Shown here: piece after piece, positions 52,541-61,328 of the stretch
Layout of the letters: each line of letters begins with the position of its first letter
How positions within the stretch are numbered: position 1 is the stretch's first letter
NCBI RefSeq assembly: GCF_007747795.1
Contig: NZ_CP036275.1
Span: forward strand, 1 to 64,000
Length of the DNA: 64,000 nt
Source of the DNA: Maioricimonas rarisocia
Lineage (GTDB): Bacteria > Planctomycetota > Planctomycetia > Planctomycetales > Planctomycetaceae
Direction: 5' to 3'
Program-made: the position numbers and the translations under genes
Notes under the pieces: model-generated
What the model saw: the letters and a program-made list of their open reading frames with translations, nothing else
The model's database searches: none
Told to the model about the DNA's origin: nothing

Positions 52541-53683
52541 CTAACGACCGCGATGACGACGCCACCTGACGATGCAGGCACAACCGACCACTGCACAGAC
52601 TGCGAACACGTTAATCAGCAGTATCCACGGAATCGATGCCCTTCGATCCGGGTCCTGTCCTCCCGGTGCCGGCTTCTCGAGATTCAACGGCCTGCTGGAG
52701 TCGCCTATGATCTCTGCGGCAGCACCGCCAAACCGGTGGTCGAATTCAACAAACCTGCCTTCACCTCGCACCCCCTCGACATCATCCTCAGAGACGTCTT
52801 CATCCCACTGCCCGATGCTGGTGTATACGACACGCACATGTCCTTCTTCCCTTCTGCTTTCCAGCGACTCGCGCACCTTGACGATGCCTGTTGCCGGGTC
52901 TGACTCCGCCAGATACAGAAACTCGATCAGTGGGGCATCTTCGAGCGTCGACTCATGCAGTGACATTGACACCGGCACTCCGTCACGCGAGAGATCGAAC
53001 ACGTAGCTTACAATGGCCGGTGAAGCCCCGTAGTCTCGAAGCAACTGGACCTCCCCGCTTTCGTGGGAGATCACCCGGAACATGCCAGCCTCATCGAGCG
53101 CCGGAGAGAGATCCATCAATGTCAGGTCGAACTGCCGGTAATCGAGTTGCTTCAATGCGAAACGGGCGTCCCTCACGTCGACATGTTCCTGGACATCTGA
53201 TATGTATCTCGACACCGTTCCGTCCGTGGAAAGCTCGAATCGCGTCGCCGGCCTGATCGGTATGTTCCCGGGGAGCCCTTCCTCGAGACTCTCAGCTTTG
53301 ATCCGGTCGTTCACCCTGTCGTGAAACTCCCGGTCCAGCTCCGTCACCATGTACCACTTCTCGCCGAGCTTCCACAACTCGATATTCGCAGCAGAAACAA
53401 TCAACTCCTCGAAGCCCAGCGCTGGCAGCGGCCCGCCATCACCTCGACGCCGCGAGTCGTCAAGAAACGAGGCTCGAAACTTCTCATGCTGATCTTCCGA
53501 CAGCATGAGTGTATACGCCTTTGCGACGATGTGAATCCGCTCGAACAGCATGGCCCGCCGGCCAAGCGCGATTTCGATCACATCGGTTGCGGTCACGTCA
53601 GCCGCTGCACTGTGGGGGACGCTCTGCAATAGAAATGCAATCACCCCGAGTGCGATTGAGACACGTCGAGTGGCTGACATCAT
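52541..53683 (-). CDS. Secreted, C-terminally anchored protein of unknown function (cluster member 1)
   Basis: From ATG 53683 (preceded by GAGGAG) the 380-residue product has a signal peptide (SIALGVIAFLLQSVPHSAAA), a long soluble part, and a single C-terminal membrane helix (WILLINVFAVCAVVGCACIV) ending RWRRHRGR. No known domain is recognised. The two genes upstream have the same layout, so it appears to belong to a small divergent family. A 434-residue frame begins further upstream within a degenerate REP copy and is not the likely start. Confidence 0.7.
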   Translation of the reverse strand: MMSATRRVSIALGVIAFLLQSVPHSAAADVTATDVIEIALGRRAMLFERIHIVAKAYTLMLSEDQHEKFRASFLDDSRRRGDGGPLPALGFEELIVSAANIELWKLGEKWYMVTELDREFHDRVNDRIKAESLEEGLPGNIPIRPATRFELSTDGTVSRYISDVQEHVDVRDARFALKQLDYRQFDLTLMDLSPALDEAGMFRVISHESGEVQLLRDYGASPAIVSYVFDLSRDGVPVSMSLHESTLEDAPLIEFLYLAESDPATGIVKVRESLESRREEGHVRVVYTSIGQWDEDVSEDDVEGVRGEGRFVEFDHRFGGAAAEIIGDSSRPLNLEKPAPGGQDPDRRASIPWILLINVFAVCAVVGCACIVRWRRHRGR

Positions 53684-53801
53684 CAACTCCTCACACCGGT
53701 CGTCACAACGATCAGCCATTGTCCCCCGGCAGGCTCCTTCGTAGACGCAACTCGCGGCAGGTGTGCAAGCGTTATCTGATCCGCGTACTCGCCATCCAGC
53801 A

Positions 53802-55046
53802 TCATCCAGTCGATGATGGTGCGTCACCTCCTCCGGCGAAACCACCCTTTTTCGACCACAACCGGAGCAGCGCGACGATTGTGATCACCACAACGTTTCC
53901 GAACAGCAGTACGCCAAGTCGCCAGGAACGGCGGTTGTTGGCGGCCCGCGGCAGATCGGAAACCGCGCCGGCGGGCACGGACTCCATGATGGACGTGCCC
54001 AGATCCTCCGGCGTCAGCTCCAGAAACCGGATTGTTCGCTCTTCACCGGAAGCTGCAACGCCGCCCATGCCACCTGACATGACATCTGCCGGCAATGTGA
54101 TGATGAAGTCATCCGGGGTGGGTGGAACGTCTCCGAGATCCGATGAACGCCATTCCCTGACCCGGACACGCGGCAACCGTTCGCCATCCTGCATGATGAA
54201 CGCGTCATTCGACAGCAGCAGAATCCTCGAAGCAATCATGACGTCATTGCATTTCCGAAAGTCGGACAGCCAGCATTCTTTCCGACGAGGGGGGCGCGAC
54301 TCATCGTCGTACGTAACGACGGAAGCGACTTGCTCGATCACCGGAATATCAAAATCCGTACGCCAGACGAGTGAGCGCTCGACGCCGTAGGGCGGACTCC
54401 CGTCAAAGTGTCGTACCGCTGTCAAGGAAACGCGTACGTCGTCGAGTTCCTCGACGGCGAAGTCAGCCAGTGTGAATGGAGAACGTGGATCGCCGGGGAA
54501 GTGCTCAAGGCAACCCATCATGGGGTTGAGAGGGCTCATTTCCATGAAGCTCCCGGTGCAATCCCCGGCACGACCAGCCTCGTCTGATATCTCCGAAAGC
54601 GAAGCATTTCCCGAATTGTGCCGCTGCCTGGGGAGATACCTGAAGTGAAGACCGGGCCCTCTCATCTCGTCGGACGAGAGATTGCGAATAACGCTGACAG
54701 TCTGGCCCGCCTTGCCGGGAAACTCAATCTCTTCACTGATGGAATCGCCCGCGTCAATGAGTCTCTGTCTTTCGTAGTGACCGAGTTTGACGTAAATGCC
54801 CGATGCCACGTTTCGCATGGGCATCGCACGGACGGAATCAATGTTTTCCGGCCACTCTTTGAGCGTGCCGTCATTCCGCTGATACGTCGCCCTGAATTCC
54901 GCAGAGGCACGTACCTGACGAAGGGAAGCGACAAGCGCTGTTTTCAACGCCTCTTTCTCTGAAGGGGTCTTCGTATCCTGCCCCATTCCCGCTCGCGGGG
55001 CGAGGAGAAGCAGCAGAAGGCAAGCGATGTGAGGTGAGAAGGTCAT
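53802..55046 (-). CDS. Secreted, C-terminally anchored protein of unknown function (cluster member 2)
   Basis: The 414-residue product has a signal peptide (IACLLLLLLAPRAGMGQ), a soluble part with WRTDFDIPVIEQVASVVTYDD and DDFIITLP, and a C-terminal membrane helix (LGVLLFGNVVVITIVALLRLW) followed by KKGGFAGGGDAPSSTG. The last residues and the stop codon lie in a degenerate REP-1 sequence, so the repeat has become coding. ATG 55046 has GGGAGG upstream. Function unknown. Confidence 0.75.
   Translation of the reverse strand: MTFSPHIACLLLLLLAPRAGMGQDTKTPSEKEALKTALVASLRQVRASAEFRATYQRNDGTLKEWPENIDSVRAMPMRNVASGIYVKLGHYERQRLIDAGDSISEEIEFPGKAGQTVSVIRNLSSDEMRGPGLHFRYLPRQRHNSGNASLSEISDEAGRAGDCTGSFMEMSPLNPMMGCLEHFPGDPRSPFTLADFAVEELDDVRVSLTAVRHFDGSPPYGVERSLVWRTDFDIPVIEQVASVVTYDDESRPPRRKECWLSDFRKCNDVMIASRILLLSNDAFIMQDGERLPRVRVREWRSSDLGDVPPTPDDFIITLPADVMSGGMGGVAASGEERTIRFLELTPEDLGTSIMESVPAGAVSDLPRAANNRRSWRLGVLLFGNVVVITIVALLRLWSKKGGFAGGGDAPSSTG
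53803..53842 (-). repeat. Degenerate REP-1 forming the end of a coding region
   Basis: On the minus strand GGTGGTTTCGCCGGAGG then AGGTGACGCACCATCATCGAC corresponds to REP-1 and its following sequence, with substitutions in the stem. It encodes the C-terminal residues of cluster member 2. Confidence 0.6.
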
Positions 55047-55245
55047 AGCGCGGGTCGCCTCCCTGACTCAGTATGCACTGGCTCCGGGGTTGGACAGAAA
55101 GCCAGGCCACTGCGCTCCCGCAGAGGACGGTGCAGCGGCTTGCGGCGCCATGCCCCGGATCATCGCCCGGTTGAAATGTGTCGGCGAGGCCACTTCGCGC
55201 CGTTGAACAGCGGCTTCTGATCGCCGACCTGGTTCTGTGTCCGTT

Positions 55246-56625
55246 TCAGCCCTGACTGCCAGACGCATTGTCACCAGCTGGCTTGCCCTGTCGTATCGTT
55301 CGCCATGCCAACACAATGCATACCAGACTGATCAGGAAAGCGTTGAAGTAGAACAATGTCCAGCCGTGCCCTTGTGGTGTCACCTTGCCGCTGCTGGAAA
55401 GGGATTCCGCAAGCTGGCTGGCGTAGTCCGCCGGGCTCAGAAGCTGCGCATCATAAAACACCCTCGTATCACCCGGCTCACCACCGAGGATCCGATCGCC
55501 GTCCTCGAGCGGGAACTGTGCCAGTGTGAAGTCATCCGAAGCGACCGGTGTGTTGACGACGCTTGAGACCAATGTAAGCGTCCGATCGAACGTCAGCGCG
55601 CCGTGATCGTCATAGGAGGCGAGATGGACCGACTGCGGGACACGGATGCCGTTGCTGTCTTCCTTCGCGTAGGTCCACTCCGTCATATCAGACAGTGTTC
55701 TGCTTCCGTCTCCGGTGACCACCACCTCGCTTCTTCTGGCTTTCAGCCAGCCACTGGAGTCGTCAAAAGACCACTCTGCAACGATCGTCTCGGACGGGTC
55801 CGGACCATGATATGTCGCCGACACCGTGACCTGTTCTCCCTGCTCTGCGATGCGAATGTCGGAGTCAAGGAGAGAAGGGTCATCTTCGATTGCCTTTGCA
55901 TACATGCGCAGCCGTTGATGTGTCGGAATACCCTCCTGGTAGAAGAGTTCAAGCGGGGAAAACATACTTGACGACACACTCTCGCCCTGCAGAAGGTCTT
56001 CTCCTCCACGCTTGACTCGCCGTACTTTTTCAACGAATCCTGTTTCACTGCGGTCAAACCTGGCACCTGCAGGAGAGGAGAGCAATGGCAGGTCAAGTTC
56101 GAAAGTATACCTCAACAGGGGAGAGAATCTGGCGACTTCCCCATTCCTGTTGAACATCATTTCGTGATACGGAATCAAGCTTGATGCATACGCACGATTG
56201 TCGTCAGCACGGTTGACGGTGGCGGAATCCGAACTGCGCATCTCCATGCTGTAGCAGTTATTCGCAACATCCAGAGAAAACGTGATGACTCCGTCTTCCA
56301 CTTTGCGAAACGGGACGCGTTCGTAAGCGTCTTCGGGTGTCTGAGCTTCGTCGGTGACTGGAGGATCGACCGGCGTGACGCCATCTGCTGCAACATTCTT
56401 CATAACAAGCTGCCGGTCGTGGTAGTCGTACGAGCCAGACCACGTTCGGATCCGGCCGAGGTTCTCTTCGTCGCGAACGGCAAGTTCAAGAAGCCTGGCG
56501 ACTGCAGCATCCGGGTCAGTCACGTAGGCATGCGGAGGCCTGTCGTCGCCGACCAGCGGACCAGCCGACATGACGAAAACGAGCAGGAAACTGATTGACC
56601 ACCCCAGGCGTTTCCCTGCACTCAT
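55246..56625 (-). CDS. Secreted, C-terminally anchored protein of unknown function (cluster member 3)
   Basis: From ATG 56625 (GGAGGAG upstream) the 459-residue product has a signal peptide (SISFLLVFVMSAGPLVG), a beta-rich soluble part with WSGSYDYHDRQLV, SYDDHGALTFDRTLTLVSS and DDFTLAQFPLEDGDRI, and a C-terminal membrane helix (FYFNAFLISLVCIVLAW). The DDFTL-type ending of the soluble part is shared in form with cluster member 2. It is the first of three co-oriented genes, separated from the next by 199 bp. Function unknown. Confidence 0.75.
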   Translation of the reverse strand: MSAGKRLGWSISFLLVFVMSAGPLVGDDRPPHAYVTDPDAAVARLLELAVRDEENLGRIRTWSGSYDYHDRQLVMKNVAADGVTPVDPPVTDEAQTPEDAYERVPFRKVEDGVITFSLDVANNCYSMEMRSSDSATVNRADDNRAYASSLIPYHEMMFNRNGEVARFSPLLRYTFELDLPLLSSPAGARFDRSETGFVEKVRRVKRGGEDLLQGESVSSSMFSPLELFYQEGIPTHQRLRMYAKAIEDDPSLLDSDIRIAEQGEQVTVSATYHGPDPSETIVAEWSFDDSSGWLKARRSEVVVTGDGSRTLSDMTEWTYAKEDSNGIRVPQSVHLASYDDHGALTFDRTLTLVSSVVNTPVASDDFTLAQFPLEDGDRILGGEPGDTRVFYDAQLLSPADYASQLAESLSSSGKVTPQGHGWTLFYFNAFLISLVCIVLAWRTIRQGKPAGDNASGSQG

Positions 56626-57397
56626 GGGAGAGGCTCCTCCACCAGATGCGTGTGGGCATTTTCCACGCCACGCGCGGCTTCGTTGAAGGAAGCCGAGTGG
56701 TGCGGGTAGACACTGAGCGAACTGGCGATCGAGGCCAGCCGAGGGGTGGCGACGGGAATGGCTCGAATGAGGAGCATGGCCCGCTTTCTCCGAGATGGAG
56801 TTGTGGCTGACTGTTAGCCGAGAGGCAGTCAGCCTGCTGCGATCAGTGTGCGCATTCAAAGCCGTGACGTCAATCTCTCCCTTCACTTGCTTCCCCCCTG
56901 ACACTTACTGACCGGGTTCGCCTGTCGCATCAGCGGGGAGAGTCGCTGCGAGCCGCCGGGTCCCCTCGGGGCAGCTGCCGGGACCAGTCGCAGGCTGCGG
57001 CCTTCCTCACGCCTGGCCGCTCGAACCTTTGCGCGTGGCTCGCTCCAGCGGCGGCCACCCGGTCGCCGGCAGTTCTCTGTATCTCTGTGTCTCCGTGGTG
57101 GCCTGTTCCACTCCCTCACGGGCCTGTTGCTTTAACATTTGCCAGAAGCCGAGATTCGCTTCAAATCACTTTTGATCAACCAAATCCATGATTTGCTGCT
57201 CGAAAACGGAAAATTCAAAACACTGAACACATAGTGAACACGGTGTCCGGCCGATTAAATCAACAGGCCCTCACGGTCGCGGCTCGTTTTCTCTCGCGCC
57301 GGCGCAGCCGGCAGGAGGTCGGCCAGCAGGGGTGGCATGCCCTCACGCTGAAGGCGGGTGGGCATGCGGCTGATCCATGAGGACGCGTCAGAGCACC

Positions 57398-57535
57398 GTA
57401 GGGTGTGTCACGGCAGGCGACCCCGAAGCATCGCCCCCGCAGCCGACGTGCATGCTGCCCTCAGCCCGTGACGCACCACACATGCAACGTCATCCGGTCG
57501 ATGATGGTGCGTCGCCTGCGGCGACGGCACCCTAC
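57398..57535 (-). repeat. BIME-like element, 138 bp, copy d (reverse)
   Basis: On the minus strand ends GTAGGGTG / CACCCTAC; arms GTCGCC-GCA-GGCGAC, GCACCA/TGGTGC and GTCACGG/CCGTGAC. Loops differ from copies a-c. Confidence 0.75.
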
Positions 57536-57776
57536 TCAATGTGCGACCTGGACATGCAAGCTGTCCGGGCCACAATGCGAGGGAAGGCTCGATATGTGCG
57601 GCTCGAAGCAAAGCCACCGGCCGCGTTCGGCAGGTGTGCTTCCGCTCCCTCACGGTCGCGGCTGGTTTTCTCTCGCGCCGGAACAACCGGCAGGAGGCTG
57701 ACAATCAGGGGTGCCATGCCCTCACGCTGAAGGCGGGTGGGCATGCGGCTGATCCATGAGGATGCGTCAGAGCTCC

Positions 57777-57914
57777 GTAGGGTGTGTCACGGCAGGCGAC
57801 CCCGAAGCATCGCCCCCGCAGCCGACGTGCATGCTGCTCTCAGCCCGTGACGCACCACACATGCAACGTCATCCGGTCGATGATGGTGCGTCGCCTGCGG
57901 CGACGGCACCCTAC
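57777..57914 (-). repeat. BIME-like element, 138 bp, copy e (reverse)
   Basis: Near-identical to copy d, as part of the 268-bp duplicated unit. Confidence 0.75.
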
Positions 57915-57956
57915 GTTCGCCAGGCCCTGCAACGTCGAAGGCGGTTCGATACGCCA

Positions 57957-58003
57957 CCAGCACGAAGCACTCGCGAGTCCACGGGCAGCGCCCGTGGCAC
58001 CCC
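57957..58003 (+). repeat. CACGGGC hairpin module, copy 1
   Basis: Begins CCAGCACGAAGCA and contains arms CACGGGC / GCCCGTG. Other copies are at 58449-58497 and 60124-60167. Confidence 0.55.
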
Positions 58004-58421
58004 GGACGCTACAACAAGGCGAGCCCCGGGCGTCAGCTCGGGGGTTAACGTCACGCGACATGCGTTTTACCCGGGAGCTCACGCTCCCGGCTCGCCGGAC
58101 CTGCTGCAGTGGGTCGCCCCGATTCTCAAATCCGGGCAGAAGGCTGACAATCACCGGTGCCAGGCCGTCAGGCCGAAGGCGGGTGGGCATGTGACTGTCG
58201 CGCGTAGACGCGCCGATGGGATTGTCACGTCCTCCCACGGCCTCCTGTCGCTTCGCGACCCAGACAAGCAAGTTGTCTGGGCCACCCTGTAGATGACGTC
58301 CGTTCTGCGCCCCAGCCACCCGGTCGTTCGCTGGCCTTTCCTCAAGCCTTGCGCCTGCGCAGACCTCACGACGCGGGCCTCATGCCGCTCAGGCCTCGCA
58401 TGGCTCCGCCACCCCGGTTGG

Positions 58422-58444
58422 CGAGCAACCGGGGCCACCCGAGG
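58422..58444. repeat. CCCCGGTTG hairpin module, copy 3
   Basis: Arms CCCCGGTTG / CAACCGGGG with loop GCGAG. Confidence 0.6.
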
Positions 58445-58448
58445 GAAT

Positions 58449-58497
58449 ACCAGCACGAAGCGCAAGCAAGTGCACGGGCAAAGCCCGTGGCACACCC
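58449..58497 (+). repeat. CACGGGC hairpin module, copy 2
   Basis: ACCAGCACGAAGCGCAAGC then arms CACGGGC / GCCCGTG with AAA loop. Confidence 0.6.
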
Positions 58498-58502
58498 AGC
58501 CT

Positions 58503-58552
58503 TTCCTCAAGACTCACCACTCAGGACTCGCCGCTCGAGGCTCGCCCCTTCC
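58503..58552 (-). repeat. CTCGAG-type tract after the argG stop
   Basis: On the minus strand, after TGA and GGAAGGGG, three 14-base units follow: CGAGCCTCGAGCGG, CGAGTCCTGAGTGG and TGAGTCTTGAG with GAA. This is the clearest example of the tandem unit YGAGYCYYGAGYGG. Confidence 0.65.
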
Positions 58553-59770
58553 TCAATACGTCCGCGGGCGGACACTCCCCTGGACCCGCAGCGGCAGTCC
58601 CATGATCCGCAGGAAGCCTTCCGCGTCGTCCTGGTTGTAGTCGCCGCCCGCTTCCATCGAGGCGATCGCTTCGTCGTACAGGCTGTTCGGCGACGTGCGG
58701 CTGGAGATGCGGATGTTCCCCTTGTAGAGCGTCAGGGTCACCTCACCCGTCACCGGCTGCTGCGCTTCGCGGATGAACGCCATCAATGCGTCCATCTTCG
58801 CGCAGTACCAGAAGCCGTAGTAGACCATCTCGGCCACTTCCGGGCTCATGCGGTCCCGCAGATGGACCAGGTCCCGGTCGAGCGTCAGCTGTTCGAGGGA
58901 CTGATGGGCTGCGTACAGGCAGGTCATGCCGGGTGCTTCGTACACACCGCGGCTCTTCATGCCCACGAAGCGGTTCTCGATGATGTCGATCCGCCCGACG
59001 CCGTTGCGGCCGCCGATCTTGTTGAGCTCGGCCACGATCCCGGCCGCCGAGAGCTTGCTGCCGTTGACGCTGACCGGCACGCCCGCTTCGAAACCGATCG
59101 TGACCTGTTCTTCTGCGTCGGGGGCTTCCTGCGGCGAGACGGACATGCCGAAGTCGATCACCGTTTCGCCGTCGACCGTCGGGTCTTCGAGGTCGCCCGC
59201 CTCGTACGAGATGTGCAGGCAGTTCTCGTCGGAGGAGTACGGCTTGGATGCGGTCGCCTTGACCGGGATGTTCTTGGCGTCGCAGTAGTCGAGCATCTCG
59301 GTGCGGCCGGGGAATCTGTTGCGGAACGAGTCCATCCGCCAGGGAGCGATGATCTTCACGCTCGGGTCGAGTGCTTCAGCAGCGAGCTGGAACCGGCACT
59401 GGTCGTTCCCCTTGCCGGTCGCTCCGTGCACGAAGGCGACTGCACCGACTTCGCGGGCCCGCTGCAGACAGACTTTCGAGATCAGCGGCCGGGCGATCGA
59501 GGTTCCCAGCAGGTAGATGTTCTCGTACTTCGCCTGCCACTGCAGGACCGGGAAGGCGAAGTCGCGGCAGAGTTCCTCCTGGACGTCGACGGCGATCGAC
59601 GAGGCGGCCCCGATGTCCAGGGCTTTCTGCAGGATGGCATCCCGGTCTTCGCACGGCTGACCGAGATCGACGTACAGGCAGTGGACCTCGTACCCCTCGT
59701 CCATCAGCCAACCGACCAGGACCGACGTATCCAGTCCACCCGAGTACGCGAGAACCACCGAGTCTGCCAT
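58553..59770 (-). CDS. argG: Argininosuccinate synthase
   Basis: ArgG joins citrulline and aspartate with ATP to give argininosuccinate in arginine synthesis. The 405-residue protein has the N-type ATP loop AYSGGLDTS (8-16), HGATGKGNDQCRF, the ENRFVGMKSRGVYEAPG block and normal length (about 400). ATG 59770 has GAAGG eight bases upstream; the frame continues to 60157 without support. No other arg genes adjoin. Confidence 0.97.
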   Translation of the reverse strand: MADSVVLAYSGGLDTSVLVGWLMDEGYEVHCLYVDLGQPCEDRDAILQKALDIGAASSIAVDVQEELCRDFAFPVLQWQAKYENIYLLGTSIARPLISKVCLQRAREVGAVAFVHGATGKGNDQCRFQLAAEALDPSVKIIAPWRMDSFRNRFPGRTEMLDYCDAKNIPVKATASKPYSSDENCLHISYEAGDLEDPTVDGETVIDFGMSVSPQEAPDAEEQVTIGFEAGVPVSVNGSKLSAAGIVAELNKIGGRNGVGRIDIIENRFVGMKSRGVYEAPGMTCLYAAHQSLEQLTLDRDLVHLRDRMSPEVAEMVYYGFWYCAKMDALMAFIREAQQPVTGEVTLTLYKGNIRISSRTSPNSLYDEAIASMEAGGDYNQDDAEGFLRIMGLPLRVQGSVRPRTY

Positions 59771-60367
59771 GGGAATTGCCTTCGTCTCTTCTGTGCGTCT
59801 GTCCGACGGGTCGCCGGGGCCGCACCGCGGCAGAAGGCCCCTCTGCGGCGGGCAGCGGAAAAGCGTACGGATCGGCCGGCCAGAGATCCTGACATTCCCT
59901 CGCTCGGGCCGGTTCGCATCGCCGTGAACACGCGGAATACACGAACGCCGACCGCTTGGCAATCGTGCGGCCGTCTCCAGCGGGAGGGAATTCTGCGAAA
60001 ACCCTGGTCGGGAAACGAGATGAGGGATGAGTAGTGAGCTTCGGGAGGTGAGGTGCGCGGGGCGAGACGTGAACGAATCGATCCGCGACTGCGTGGGAGT
60101 GAAAGCCCGGCGGATGCGTCCCCTACCAGCACGAAGCGCCAGCGAGTGCACGGGCAAAGCCCGTGGCCCCCCCTTCTGCCGTTTCCTCGATCCTCACGTC
60201 TCGAGCCTCAAACCTGGCTCGCCACGTCCTTCACGTTGGTGCGCCCCCTTCCAGTCCGAGCCACCCGCGGGGCGGCAGGTCGGCTTGCGGGAGCACGGCC
60301 GTCGCGTCAAATTGAGACGTGACTGCCTGACCGACCCGCCGCGCTCCTCGAGTCCCGGAGAGACACA
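59771..60367 (+). repeat. Divergent intergenic region argG / DUF1080 gene with repeats
   Basis: The first 250-300 bp are unique and likely hold the argG promoter. A CACGGGC hairpin module (60124-60167) and a CTCGAG-type tract (60187-60212) follow. No gene is seen. Confidence 0.6.
60124..60167 (+). repeat. CACGGGC hairpin module, copy 3
   Basis: TACCAGCACGAAGCGCCAGC then arms CACGGGC / GCCCGTG with AAA loop. Confidence 0.6.
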
Positions 60368-61069
60368 ATGAAGGCTCTCAGCTTCGTTCTGCTGATCCCC
60401 GCCGTCCTGCTGGCCCATGCCGGACCGCTTCCGGCTGGCGAGTTCCGATCGATCTTCGATGGAGAAACGCTCGACGGCTGGAAGGCACTCGATATGAGCT
60501 ACTGGTCCGTCGAAGACGGCGCGATCACGGCGGAGTCCACGCCGCAGCATCCCTGCACGTCGAACCAGTTTCTGGTCTGGCAGGGAGGCGACGTGGCTGA
60601 CTTCGAGCTGAAGCTCAAGTTCCGCGTGACCGGCAACGGATGCAATTCGGGCGTGCAGTTTCGCAGCCGGATCCGACCGGACGGTCTGGCCGTCGGCTAC
60701 CAGGCAGATATCTACCAGTCAGGTCCGTACCTTGGAGGCGTCTGCGACGAACTGCATTCCCGCAATGGCCCCGAGCTGCTGACCGCAAACGGCAAGCGGA
60801 CCGTGATCGACGCGAGCGGGAAGCGGACCGCCACCGATCTGGAAGGGCAGGCCACGATGCGGCCGCCCGGCGAATGGAACGACTACCACATTACCGCTTG
60901 CGGGCAGCACATCGTCCTGCGGATCAACGGCGTGACCTGTTCGGAGTTGATCGACCGGGAGGAAGGTCACTACGACCTGAAGGGAATCCTCGGACTGCAG
61001 CTGCGCTCCGGGGATCCGATGAAGGTGCAGTTCAAGGACATCTCCCTGAAGCAGATTCCGGCCGAGTGA
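60368..61069 (+). CDS. Secreted DUF1080 protein (3-keto-disaccharide hydrolase-like)
   Basis: DUF1080 proteins have a concanavalin-like fold; some cleave 3-keto-glycosides. The 233-residue product has a signal peptide (VLLIPAVLLAHAGPLPAG), then FRSIFDGETLDGWKALD, the family beta blocks DFELKLKFRVTGNGCNSGVQFRSR, and the C-terminal LGLQLRSGDPMKVQFKDISLK. It is expected outside the cytoplasm, in carbohydrate breakdown. GGAGAG precedes ATG 60368. Confidence 0.92.
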   Translation: MKALSFVLLIPAVLLAHAGPLPAGEFRSIFDGETLDGWKALDMSYWSVEDGAITAESTPQHPCTSNQFLVWQGGDVADFELKLKFRVTGNGCNSGVQFRSRIRPDGLAVGYQADIYQSGPYLGGVCDELHSRNGPELLTANGKRTVIDASGKRTATDLEGQATMRPPGEWNDYHITACGQHIVLRINGVTCSELIDREEGHYDLKGILGLQLRSGDPMKVQFKDISLKQIPAE

Positions 61070-61328
61070 GGCATGAGTCTCAAGAAACATGCTTCAGATC
61101 CTCTGGAGCCGACCGGACGCCCTCGGTGAGTCCGGTTCCGTCGAAACGTGATGCTCGCCGTCGCGGCTGCAGAATGGCACGTGACAGGAGGAATACCGCT
61201 CTCCCACGTTGAGCCTTACCCCCGATTTCCCCGTTGAATCCCGCTCTCCATCCCGTTTATCCAACTGGAGCGGGCCGACCGGTGCATCTCTGCACCGTAA
61301 TCGATCACCCGGACCGGAAGGTAAACTC

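Larger units (their letters stand above)
56626..58552 (+). repeat. 1.9-kb gene-free repeat region upstream of the cluster and downstream of argG
   Basis: The first 300-400 bp are unique and include an AT-rich stretch (57155-57255) unlike the surroundings, possibly promoter. From 57268 on it is a mosaic: a 268-bp unit (57268-57535) repeated with offset 379 at 57647-57914, each ending in a complete reverse-oriented BIME-like element, then CACGGGC hairpins, a CCCCGGTTG hairpin and a CTCGAG-type tract. Frames such as 57377-57730 and 57756-58292 encode the same short string twice because of the duplication and are not genes. Confidence 0.75.

Noticed and set aside
57377-58292. Two similar frames that look like a duplicated protein gene
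   Set aside because: Both lie in the duplicated BIME-containing unit; their likeness follows from the DNA repeat and they have no ribosome sites.
58503-58552. Tandem 14-base units as a small CRISPR array
   Set aside because: Units are directly adjacent without unique spacers, too short, and no cas genes are present.
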